The position numbers were made by a program, and so were the translations under genes. From the NCBI GenBank assembly GCA_015665275.1, contig JADFAL010000030.1, positions 38,125-102,124 of the forward strand: a DNA stretch of 64,000 bases, in the 5' to 3' direction. Under the pieces are notes generated by a model that did not search any database, was not told where the DNA came from, and saw only the letters and a program-made list of their open reading frames with translations. This DNA comes from Flavobacteriales bacterium (lineage in GTDB: Bacteria > Bacteroidota > Bacteroidia > Flavobacteriales_D > Crocinitomicaceae). Shown piece by piece: positions 37,140 through 44,665 of this stretch (positions within the stretch are counted from its first letter, which is position 1; each line of letters opens with the position of its first letter).

Positions 37140-37140
37140 T

Positions 37141-37803
37141 TTATAGATTATCTAACTCAATAATACCGTGTTTTAGACAATATATGATCATGCCTGTGGT
37201 GTTGCGTGTATTTGTTTTCTCTAGTAAATTCTTCTTGTAACCTTCTATGGTGCGCTGACTGAGGCACAAACTATCGGCAATTTCCTGTGCTGTTTTTTCA
37301 TTACAAATCAACTCTAGCACCTCGTATTCACGTTCCGTAAAGGTGATTTGTTGATTGAGTTGTATAGGTTTTCGCTGCTTTACTTTTAATCCATTACGCA
37401 TGATTTCTATGACTTTGTTGTCGTAGTAATGTCCATGTTCAAGTACCGCATGAATGGCTTTAGAAATCTCACTGAATCCTACGTGTTTTAAAAGATATCC
37501 ATGAGCCCCTTTTTCTATAAGGTGAAGAATTAAAGAAGGGTCTTCGTGCATGGATAGAATGATGACTTTTACAGGGATATTTCGTGCTATAATTTCAGCC
37601 AGGGTCTCAATACCGTCCATTCCCGGCATATCCAAATCGAGAAGTAGCACTTCCGGAGTCGATGTTGATAAATCCTCCAAACAACTTACTCCGCTATTAG
37701 CAGTAAGCACTACGTCGAATGCATCTTTGGTATCCAAAAGTGCTTGCATTCCTTCACGAAATAAGTCGTGATCATCAACAATTCCAATAGTTATTTTCGA
37801 CAT
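37141..37803 (-). CDS. NarL/FixJ-type (LuxR HTH) response regulator
   Basis: 220 residues. REC domain with DD at 10-11, phospho-Asp in LLLDLDMPGMDG, Ser in IILSMHED and Lys in YLLKHVG. The LuxR HTH is at about 150-210 (FTEREYEVLELICNEKTAQEIADSLCLSQRTIEGYK). It is encoded one base after the (interrupted) kinase stop. If the kinase is dead, this regulator would be an orphan or rely on cross-talk or acetyl phosphate. Confidence 0.93.
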   Translation of the reverse strand: MSKITIGIVDDHDLFREGMQALLDTKDAFDVVLTANSGVSCLEDLSTSTPEVLLLDLDMPGMDGIETLAEIIARNIPVKVIILSMHEDPSLILHLIEKGAHGYLLKHVGFSEISKAIHAVLEHGHYYDNKVIEIMRNGLKVKQRKPIQLNQQITFTEREYEVLELICNEKTAQEIADSLCLSQRTIEGYKKNLLEKTNTRNTTGMIIYCLKHGIIELDNL

Positions 37804-37804
37804 T

Positions 37805-38578
37805 TTAAGTTGTTTTTGGAATAAGCAGAACTGTTATGCCAGGTTCGTTCGAAATAACGTTCAATTCAAAATTGATCATTTCGGCGCGAGACATCATGCC
37901 TTGAAGTCCAAGTCCAATTCTTTCTGAGTTGGCAGTGAAGCCCTTTCCGTTATCATTAATTTCAATTGAGAATTGATTGCCATGCGGTTGTAATTGAATT
38001 GCAATTTTAGATCCTTTTGAATGTTTCAGAGCATTGGAAAGCGATTCCTGAAAAATACGGAAAGCATGCAGTTCGGTGTTTCTATCAAATCGTTTTGAGT
38101 GCAAATTTGATTGAAATTTTATCTCGATTGTCGAATCTGGAATTTTACGCAGATAAGATTCAATGGCTTTTTCGAGTCCTAACTTTGCAAGTACTGGCGG
38201 AAACAAATTGTGGCTGATATTCTGGACAGATTCAATGGTTTCATTTAAAATTTCCATGGTAGACGTTATGGTTCCGGAATTTTCATCTTGAATACTGCCA
38301 TCACTGCTTAAAATGATTTTTGCAATGGACAATTGCGCTCCAATTTCATCGTGCAGATTGGATGCGAACTGCCGCCTTTCTTCTTCTACAGCTTACAGCG
38401 TGGCATGGATCATGACTTTCTGGTGTTCAATTTGAACAAGTTGTAGTTTTTGACGTTGTGCGTTCACTTTTCGTTGATAGAGCAACACAAACAAAATAAT
38501 CGCCGTTGCAAGCACAAAGGCTAACAGCATTCCAGCAATAACTAGATCGATGAAGGCTGAATCCGTGGAGTTTTCCAT
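37805..38578 (-). pseudogene. HisKA_3-type sensor kinase interrupted by an in-frame TAA
   Basis: One frame from ATG 38578 to the stop at 37805, with a TAA at 38393-38395. Upstream piece (61 residues): short periplasmic N-terminus, one membrane helix (AGMLLAFVLATAIILFVLLY) and a coiled linker ending IHATL. Directly after the stop the frame continues AVEEERRQFASNLHDEIGAQLSIAK, the H-box with the phospho-His, then the HATPase (FQESLSNALKHSKGSK, DNGKGFTANSERIGLGLQGM). A GAA to TAA change would restore a canonical ATLEAVEEERR helix. The downstream piece could start at TTG 38332 but would lack the phospho-His. The start overlaps the 7TM gene by 37 bp. Confidence 0.85.
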
Positions 38579-39204
38579 AGGCCAATGCTAATCAGTAAAT
38601 AGTAAAGAGTCATGAAAATCACGTGCATGACCCAAATGGTGATGTTTAAATTATACGATAATTGCGCTACATAACTGCTAAAGTAGAACAACAGTAGATT
38701 CGATGAAAAATAGAGAAGTGCGGCGGAATTGATCCAAAATAATGGTTGATTCCAGATATTAATTCCAGAAGATGTTTTCATAATAAAGCCATACATAAAA
38801 AGCGAAATGGCAATCATAACTGCACTTTCAATGGTTCTTGGGACCCAGTTCATTTCAAATGGGTTGTGAAACACAAACGCCTGAACGATAACTATACAAG
38901 TAAACAAAGTTGTTAGTACTACTGCCCATTTTCTTAGGTTTCGTGTAAAATAGCTTGTGAAGTAAAAAATGAGCAGGGTAAACTCCAATATGCTATAGAT
39001 ATGTGAAACAAGAATGTTGTTCATTTGCTTGTTCCAGAGTATCGTTGAAACTATTTGACTGACACAGGCAATTCCTGTCAATACAACAATCCATTTTTCG
39101 TTAGCGGTAAACTTGACTTTCCTCAAACCAACAATCATTGCGAAAGCAATTGGAATGAAGGCAAGATTCGGGATGTAAAACAATATGTCCTTATCTATGT
39201 GCAC
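38542..39204 (-). CDS. seven-helix membrane protein, likely sensor partner of the kinase
   Basis: 220 residues with about seven hydrophobic helices (ILFYIPNLAFIPIAFAMIVG, WIVVLTGIACVSQIVSTILW, IYSILEFTLLIFYFTSYFT, WAVVLTTLFTCIVIVQAFVF, and three more). No known family can be named. The same arrangement, a 7-helix membrane protein followed by a small HisKA_3 kinase with one membrane helix and a LuxR-type regulator, is frequent in Bacteroidota, so a signal-input role is plausible. It overlaps the kinase start by 37 bp. Confidence 0.75.
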   Translation of the reverse strand: MHIDKDILFYIPNLAFIPIAFAMIVGLRKVKFTANEKWIVVLTGIACVSQIVSTILWNKQMNNILVSHIYSILEFTLLIFYFTSYFTRNLRKWAVVLTTLFTCIVIVQAFVFHNPFEMNWVPRTIESAVMIAISLFMYGFIMKTSSGINIWNQPLFWINSAALLYFSSNLLLFYFSSYVAQLSYNLNITIWVMHVIFMTLYYLLISIGLWKTPRIQPSSI

Positions 39205-39219
39205 TTGAGCAGTTTGAAT

Positions 39220-39609
39220 TTATTCGTCCTCAGCGTACAGTGGACTGCTTCCGCATGTTTTAGGGCACGGCAAGGCAAAATCAAAAATCCCACTTCTTTC
39301 CGCTCCTTCAATTGGGTTGATAAGGTCTAATGAATCGTTGTCTCCGTCTCCGTATTTATCAACTCCCACGGCCAATAGTTTTATGGTCCCATCTTCTAGC
39401 ATAGCAGGATAGATTTTAATATGCGTTGCTTCCAACCAGTCTTCGTTTAGAATTTGCGTAAAATCATATTTACTGAACATGAACGATTTCGCATAGGGAT
39501 TTCCTTCCGCATCTGCTAGACCTTGCCATCTCGCTGTCATATCTTTTGCATCATCTAGAAGAACAGCGTTAAATGTTCCTTTGATTTTTTTGTCGTTTTG
39601 ATCTCCCAT
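39220..39609 (-). CDS. hypothetical cytoplasmic protein with C-terminal CPKTCG
   Basis: 129 residues, no signal peptide. Recognisable features: MTARWQGLADAEGNPYAKSF, HIKIYPAMLEDGTIKLLAVGVDKYGDGDNDSLD (acidic loop resembling a Ca-binding DxDxDxD turn: DKYGDGDNDSLD), and FALPCPKTCGSSPLY near the end. I know similar unnamed proteins in Bacteroidota but no function. Same strand as the 7TM gene, with 15 bp between them. The 265 bp upstream to the divergent C2-like gene (39610-39874) show no further gene. Confidence 0.7.
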   Translation of the reverse strand: MGDQNDKKIKGTFNAVLLDDAKDMTARWQGLADAEGNPYAKSFMFSKYDFTQILNEDWLEATHIKIYPAMLEDGTIKLLAVGVDKYGDGDNDSLDLINPIEGAERSGIFDFALPCPKTCGSSPLYAEDE

Positions 39610-39874
39610 GTTTTTCTTTTAAAGGAATTAAAAATTGAGCACTCTTGGTGCATAATCGAGTGATTTTAGGTAATAATACGGTGTAATTTCGGAAAATACG
39701 GTATTCGTTAATTTGCCAATTTTTACGCTGTTTTCAAGACTTTGACCTCTGTATGTTTGTGTTGTCGAAAGGATGAGAGGCCAGTTGCAATGAATCCGGA
39801 AGCTACGCTTGTTCTAACGGCTAAACGATTATTAACACATTGTCAGATCGAAAGAAATGACATTCTAAAATTCA

Positions 39875-40234
39875 ATGAAAATGGCAACTATGTACTTACA
39901 GTCAGTAGTTTGTATTGACACATCAGAATCAGGAAAAGACGAAGTTTATGTAAAATACAGCATCGATGGAGGCTCTTCAAAAACGTACCCGAGTTCAGGA
40001 TACCACTCAATGAGCGGCGATGAATACAACCCTTGGTACACGAATCTAAAATTGGAGTTCGACAGCACCGTTGAAATCAAATTGTATGACAAAGACGACG
40101 TATCGAGCGATGATTTACTAGGTTCTCATACCTATACTACGGATGATGCGCAGTATACGGAATCACAACTGGCGATGAATTCGGATGAAGGATCTCGTTA
40201 TGTATTGGTTACAGGACCTACGGTTAAGGGTTAA
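39875..40234 (+). CDS. small C2-like beta-sandwich protein
   Basis: 119 residues from ATG 39875; internal ATG codons at residues 3 and 6 are alternatives. No signal peptide. EIKLYDKDDVSSDDLLGS resembles the C2-domain strand-loop with Asp-rich Ca/lipid-binding loop. N-terminus LQSVVCIDTSESGKDEVYVKY is beta-like. Followed by a hairpin terminator. Function unknown; a membrane or Ca-binding role is inference. Confidence 0.7.
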   Translation: MKMATMYLQSVVCIDTSESGKDEVYVKYSIDGGSSKTYPSSGYHSMSGDEYNPWYTNLKLEFDSTVEIKLYDKDDVSSDDLLGSHTYTTDDAQYTESQLAMNSDEGSRYVLVTGPTVKG

Positions 40235-40252
40235 TTAAATTTAACCTTAGTG

Positions 40253-40286
40253 AAAACCGGGATTCTATTGAGTTCCGGTTTTTTTA
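40253..40286. terminator. terminator between C2-like gene and the lipid operon
   Basis: Stem AAAACCGGGA / TTCCGGTTTT (one G-T pair), 8-9 base loop, then TTTTTTAG on the plus strand. The A-run on the left side could let it serve the convergent operon too. Confidence 0.8.
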
Positions 40287-40322
40287 GTTTTGAACACTTG
40301 TTGAAGTTGGTATAGGTGTTTA

Positions 40323-41813
40323 TTAGCTAATCAAAGACTCCAAAGCAGGATAGTCTATTTTAGAATTATGCCTGGGATCTCTTGGAATGTCCATGAATTT
40401 AATCTCATCGAAAGGAATATCCAAAGATTGTTCTAAACGATGATCAACATTTGCCCCACCTTCCAGCACTAGAATCAACTTCGAATTAATTTGAAGCAAG
40501 GTTCCCATGGTAACACCTGGTATTTGCTGCAGTCGATTTTCAATGATAAAGGGTGATAGAATTGAGTCGTTATGATAGATCAATTGCTGGCTTCTCCCCG
40601 TTAAATACAATTCTCCACCCCATAGAAAGCCGGAGTCCCCCGTTCTATGCCATACCGTGTCTCCAACCACAATTTTGTTTTTCTTGAACGCTTCCTCATT
40701 GTTGAAGTAACGCTTTAAAACATGCGGTCCGGCCACAATTATCTCTCCTATCGTTTCGTCGTTAAGCGTGAGCGCATCCAATTCGCTCATAGAAGCATTT
40801 GGAATCGCCGCCTCATTTATTTTAAAAATGCGCAAGTCTGTTTTGTGGTAAATATGTCCTACTGGTAATCCTACAGTCAACTTGTCTTCATTATCAATCA
40901 ATTCCCCCGCTTCTATAGAACTAATCGGTTCTGATTCAGTCGATCCATAAACAATGTTTACAGCAGCCTTTGAAAAAGCATTCTTCAGCAACTTTGCTTG
41001 AGAAGGGAAAACAGGTGCGCCTCCGGTGAATACTTTATCAATTCCATTAAACACGTTTTTGTTTTCCGTCTTTTGAGCCAATTGTTCCACAATAAAAGGC
41101 GATGCAGTAATACGATTGACCTTGTGCTTCTCAATCTGGTTGACCAATTTTTGGGCGTCCATCGTTTCCGGTTTCGACATTTTGAAATCGGCAATGACCG
41201 AAGTGCAACCTACCCCAAGGTTCACGAACAATACAATTGGTAAAACTGGCATGTCTACATCTTCAGCATTCGGGTCGATCTCGTCAAGCAGGGCGTCGAA
41301 TTGTTCTTTCAAAAAACCATGCGTACGATCGGCTGCTTTTGGTCGTCCTGTGCTTCCGGTTGTAAAGGTTATAAGGGCCGAATCATTATTGGTGACTGAC
41401 TGAATTTCGTGGATGTGGGAATCCTGTTTCTTTAATGAAAGCTTAATGGGAATGCGCCGTAATTCTTTTGAGAACCAAGAGAAAATTCGTGCCTTAGTAA
41501 CTCCGATGAATCCCTTGCAGTCAGCAATCTCACAGCATAATTCCAGTCGTTTTTTGTTGACCCAAGCATCTAGGAAAACGGCTGTTGCACCACAATAGAA
41601 TAAGGCCAAAACGATGCGGTAAAGGTCTACGCTCATTGGAACAAAAACAAGTACACGATCTCCTTTTTGAATGCCTTTTTTTCTGAAATATGCGGCCGTT
41701 TCAAGAACATCCTTTTTCAAATCGCTATACGAGATACTTGTCTTCGGATCGATGATTGCTAATCGATCTGGATGCTTTTCTGCAGTGTTAAGAAAGAGTC
41801 GAGAGATATTCAT
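40323..41813 (-). CDS. AMP-forming acyl-CoA synthetase/ligase-family protein
   Basis: 496 residues, ANL superfamily. N-terminus ISRLFLNTAEKHPDRLAIID; P-loop LITFTTGSTGRPKAADRTH near 150-167; FTGGAPVFPSQAKLL; A5 motif VYGSTESEPISS; and WHRTGDSGFLWGGELYLTGR. The C-terminal lid domain is short and the usual catalytic Lys appears as KIDYPAL near the end. It probably activates a fatty acid or other carboxylate. Last gene of the operon; starts in the stop of the GNAT gene (ATGA overlap). The acyl acceptor is likely the product of that neighbour. Confidence 0.88.
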   Translation of the reverse strand: MNISRLFLNTAEKHPDRLAIIDPKTSISYSDLKKDVLETAAYFRKKGIQKGDRVLVFVPMSVDLYRIVLALFYCGATAVFLDAWVNKKRLELCCEIADCKGFIGVTKARIFSWFSKELRRIPIKLSLKKQDSHIHEIQSVTNNDSALITFTTGSTGRPKAADRTHGFLKEQFDALLDEIDPNAEDVDMPVLPIVLFVNLGVGCTSVIADFKMSKPETMDAQKLVNQIEKHKVNRITASPFIVEQLAQKTENKNVFNGIDKVFTGGAPVFPSQAKLLKNAFSKAAVNIVYGSTESEPISSIEAGELIDNEDKLTVGLPVGHIYHKTDLRIFKINEAAIPNASMSELDALTLNDETIGEIIVAGPHVLKRYFNNEEAFKKNKIVVGDTVWHRTGDSGFLWGGELYLTGRSQQLIYHNDSILSPFIIENRLQQIPGVTMGTLLQINSKLILVLEGGANVDHRLEQSLDIPFDEIKFMDIPRDPRHNSKIDYPALESLIS

Positions 41814-42826
41814 AGGTCTATTCCGTAAAGTGAGTACGATTTGTAATGATCTCCCTCGTAATTGTTGGAAATGCTTACCGAGTGGTTGTCGAGAATCATC
41901 AGTGCATGAATTACACGCTCAAAGTTTCGCTTGGCGGCAATTTGATAGGTTTTCCCGGCCAAATAGGATCCAATTCCTCGAAATTTTGTGTCCTTTTTTC
42001 TGGCAAGTGATTTAATGATCAAGGTTTTTCCAGAAGGATCGAGATAATCGGGAATTGAAAAGGAAATTGCTTGAATTTCGCCTTCTTGATCTTCCACCAC
42101 CCAAATGAGCTCCGGATCGAAATACTTCTTCAACTGCGCATATTTCTTCACAAAATCATCTTCTGCAATTGGGGTAAACAAGAAGTTCTCTTTAAATGCC
42201 TCGTTGTTGAATCTTGCCAATTTCTTCAAGTCGGATTCCAGATTATCCAAATCTATCGATCTGAATACGGCGCCATTCTCTTTGAAGCGCTTCTCCCATT
42301 TCGTGATCCGTGCATCATCGTAGGTGAGTTGTGTATCAAGGTTGGAGATGTACGTTGCAACGTCTTGAAAACCGAAATCTACCCAAAGCTTTCCATAGTA
42401 CGCATGATGATACGGCTCCATGAAGAAGTTGGGATGCTTGTTATGATCGCTAAATCGATAACTGTTCCAAGTAGATCCTTCCATTGGTCCAATGACATAA
42501 GCAAATCCATTTGATTTTGCATTGGCAATCGCTTTGTCTAAGAGGAATTTAGATGCTTCGGAATCTTCAATGCATTCGAAACTCCCTAGTGTGCATGCCT
42601 TTTTCTCATCAACTTCCAATCCTGGCTTAAGGTATAGAGCACACCTTGCAATGGCGTTGTCATTTTCAAGTAAAACATAGCAATTTGATAGGTGTTCTGA
42701 AGGAATCAGGTCGTGGCCCAAAATAAATCGCTGACTGTTCTCAGGGTACAACAGCTTAGGTAGTTCCGAGAAAAGATGAAAATCCTTCTTACCCGGAAAT
42801 GTTTCTATGATTTTGAAATTACGCAT
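41810..42826 (-). CDS. GNAT-superfamily acyltransferase-like protein
   Basis: 338 residues. An N-terminal domain with CALYLKPGLEVDEKKACTLGSFEC and FAYVIGPMEGSTWNSYRFSD, the latter typical of an uncharacterised GNAT-like group, and a second domain with IWVVEDQEGEIQAISFSIPD and KDTKFRGIGSYLAGKTYQIA, the acyl-CoA pyrophosphate loop. No membrane segments. It shares 4-8 bp overlaps with both neighbours. Probably transfers an acyl group, perhaps the one activated by the adjacent ligase. Substrate unknown. Confidence 0.72.
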   Translation of the reverse strand: MRNFKIIETFPGKKDFHLFSELPKLLYPENSQRFILGHDLIPSEHLSNCYVLLENDNAIARCALYLKPGLEVDEKKACTLGSFECIEDSEASKFLLDKAIANAKSNGFAYVIGPMEGSTWNSYRFSDHNKHPNFFMEPYHHAYYGKLWVDFGFQDVATYISNLDTQLTYDDARITKWEKRFKENGAVFRSIDLDNLESDLKKLARFNNEAFKENFLFTPIAEDDFVKKYAQLKKYFDPELIWVVEDQEGEIQAISFSIPDYLDPSGKTLIIKSLARKKDTKFRGIGSYLAGKTYQIAAKRNFERVIHALMILDNHSVSISNNYEGDHYKSYSLYGIDL

Positions 42827-43496
42827 AGTTCAAATAGTATTCTGCAACGAGCAATACGATTGTCGCGGCAAATGGGATGGTGAAATTATCGTATCCGCCA
42901 TGAGAAATTCCTTCGGCGAAAGTCGTACAAATGGCTAGGACCATGGCTACAATTATCGCGTGCAAAATGGAGTAGTGCTCAAGTCCTATCAGAAATACGA
43001 TGGAAAGTAAGAGCGCTGCGCCCATAAATGCTAAGGAACCGCTAATTGTTTTCTTTTGGCCAAATGCGCTGTAGGGTTTGTATGGATATTTCTTCCCAAC
43101 ATATGCAGCTATAGGATCGCACAATGCTAATGTTAAAATGGGAATGTAATACAATGCGAAATTGTCGAAGTAATTGTAGTTCAAAAAGCATCCGTAAACG
43201 ATTATCGGATAAAGGATACTGCCGTTAGTTTTTCGCTCTACAGCATTGATGGAGGGTAACAATTTTAGTGGCCAGCTTACCAAGAGAATCACTAAAAAGC
43301 TTCCGCATAACGCTAATACGAACCAGTGATTTTCTAGCATTGGCGGGAAGAAGAGCGTCAGTACTCCAGTAAAAATGTGGACTATTTTTCGCGTTATTTC
43401 TGCTTGAAAATTGAACTTGTGATACAATAATTCAGCTACTCCGAATAGAACTAGGAATGCTGTCCCCAAGATGCCTATGTTGATCCAATTGGTCAT
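42819..43496 (-). CDS. CTP-dependent lipid/polyprenol kinase-like membrane protein (DGK1/SEC59/VTE5)
   Basis: 225 residues with about seven membrane helices. Family motifs: ITRKIVHIFTG (36-44), ERKTNGSILYP (87-97), LALCDPIAAYVGKKYPYKPYS (124-143 region), KKTISGSLAFM (148-158) and FAEGISHGGYDNFTIPFAA (193-211). These are shared by dolichol kinase, phytol kinase and yeast CTP-dependent diacylglycerol kinase. It would phosphorylate a membrane alcohol. Overlaps DUF3419 gene by 4 bp and GNAT gene by 8 bp. It is not a CarS/CDP-archaeol synthase: the DPIAAYVG and KKTISGS motifs point to the kinase group. Confidence 0.85.
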   Translation of the reverse strand: MTNWINIGILGTAFLVLFGVAELLYHKFNFQAEITRKIVHIFTGVLTLFFPPMLENHWFVLALCGSFLVILLVSWPLKLLPSINAVERKTNGSILYPIIVYGCFLNYNYFDNFALYYIPILTLALCDPIAAYVGKKYPYKPYSAFGQKKTISGSLAFMGAALLLSIVFLIGLEHYSILHAIIVAMVLAICTTFAEGISHGGYDNFTIPFAATIVLLVAEYYLNYA

Positions 43497-44581
43497 TTGT
43501 CTCGTTTGTCAATTTGAATTCCCATATAGAAAAATCCATTATCCTGTTTCGTCAGTGTTTTAGTCAATTCTGACTCATTTTCGATTCCGTCGATACACGT
43601 ATTGATTTTTCTCGGAACCATTAAGTTCCAGTACGCAAATCGCGCATTTGGCACGCTGTTATCAACGAGGTTTTGTGCTACATTTAGAAACAATTCCTGA
43701 GGCATGTATTCGAAAATATTGGAAAGGTTGAATTTAGAGAAGTTTTGATATTCGGCAAATGCTGCTTCCGCCAAACCATTGAATACTACCAGTCGATCTA
43801 GATTGGATTTGATTTTTCCAAAGTTCTCTTCCCGCGCATAATGAGGAAGTTGGTCTCCGAAGTCACCTTTCATGATAAAATGAAGAAAGTAATTGTTTTG
43901 CGCATTCGTATGACTTAGGTGCGCCGCGGCCTGCCCTAAAATAAATTCGGACACAACTACATCTACTTCTTTTAGGAATGCTGGATCTCGTCCGAAACGT
44001 CCCATCACGAATTTGCTAAAGAATAGTTTGAAAAGTAAACGCCAGCGTCTATTGTTCCATTTCTTATGGAAGAAGGATGCCTGATCCTCATAAGACTTCG
44101 CTTCGAACAGGCGATCCACTCGTTTTCTTGGATGCACTAAGGGTAAAATTCTCCTGCGGAACAATTTAAAATAGCGCTCAAACTTGCCTTGATAAATTAC
44201 GCCGTCGGCTAATTCTTGCTGTCTCGCTATCCAAAATTTTTGTAATTCGTCGGAAAGTTTTGTCTTCACTTTTTCGAACAATTCCAATCGACGCGAAGAT
44301 GGTTTAAATCCTAGAAATTCAAGAAATTCTTGATACTCTAGTGTTGCGAAGGCGGCTTTTTTCAACTCGATGAGGCTCAACTGAACAGGGTTGATGTCCA
44401 CCGCAACGACCAATTCGGGGCCTTCGGAAAGTAACGAGAAACTGTTATCTCCGGCGGAACCAATGGACAGTACGCGGTCTCCGGATTTGATTTGTAATCC
44501 TTCTAGTAACACATCGGCATCTTCCCAGCAATTGGCGTAGCGGATGTAGTCGTGTTGTACGTTATCTAGTTGTTCTTTCAT
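43493..44581 (-). CDS. DUF3419/BtaA-like S-adenosylmethionine 3-amino-3-carboxypropyl transferase
   Basis: 362 residues. N-terminus YIRYANCWEDADVLLEGLQI and a Rossmann SAM-binding segment DRVLSIGSAGDNSFSLL followed by VAVDINPVQLSLIELKKAAF. These are the DUF3419/BtaA signatures. BtaA moves the aminocarboxypropyl group of SAM onto diacylglycerol as the first step to betaine lipids. No BtaB-like methylase is present here, so a betaine lipid is not the obvious product. The start lies 84 bp after the dikinase stop, next to two palindromes. Enzyme chemistry is inferred from the family. Confidence 0.86.
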   Translation of the reverse strand: MKEQLDNVQHDYIRYANCWEDADVLLEGLQIKSGDRVLSIGSAGDNSFSLLSEGPELVVAVDINPVQLSLIELKKAAFATLEYQEFLEFLGFKPSSRRLELFEKVKTKLSDELQKFWIARQQELADGVIYQGKFERYFKLFRRRILPLVHPRKRVDRLFEAKSYEDQASFFHKKWNNRRWRLLFKLFFSKFVMGRFGRDPAFLKEVDVVVSEFILGQAAAHLSHTNAQNNYFLHFIMKGDFGDQLPHYAREENFGKIKSNLDRLVVFNGLAEAAFAEYQNFSKFNLSNIFEYMPQELFLNVAQNLVDNSVPNARFAYWNLMVPRKINTCIDGIENESELTKTLTKQDNGFFYMGIQIDKRDK

Positions 44582-44618
44582 AGAAATCTGCGTCTGTAGG
44601 TCCTTGTTTTATTGGAAT

Positions 44619-44653
44619 ATCGGAATATTCCGATTAAACAATATTCGAATATT
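44619..44653. promoter_or_regulatory. two adjacent perfect palindromes in the operon gap
   Basis: ATCGGAATATTCCGAT (44619-44634, 16 bp) and AATATTCGAATATT (44640-44653, 14 bp), both perfect dyads, separated by 5 bp. They sit 38-72 bp upstream of the DUF3419 start codon, the only sizeable gap in the operon. Candidate operator for a dimeric regulator, or mRNA hairpins. No -7 box is evident. Confidence 0.6.
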
Positions 44654-44665
44654 TAGGTTTTGCTA

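Noticed and set aside
42819..43496. CDP-archaeol synthase or phosphatidate cytidylyltransferase
   Set aside because: The DPIAAYVG, KKTISGS and DNFTIP motifs belong to the dolichol/phytol/DGK1 kinase group instead.
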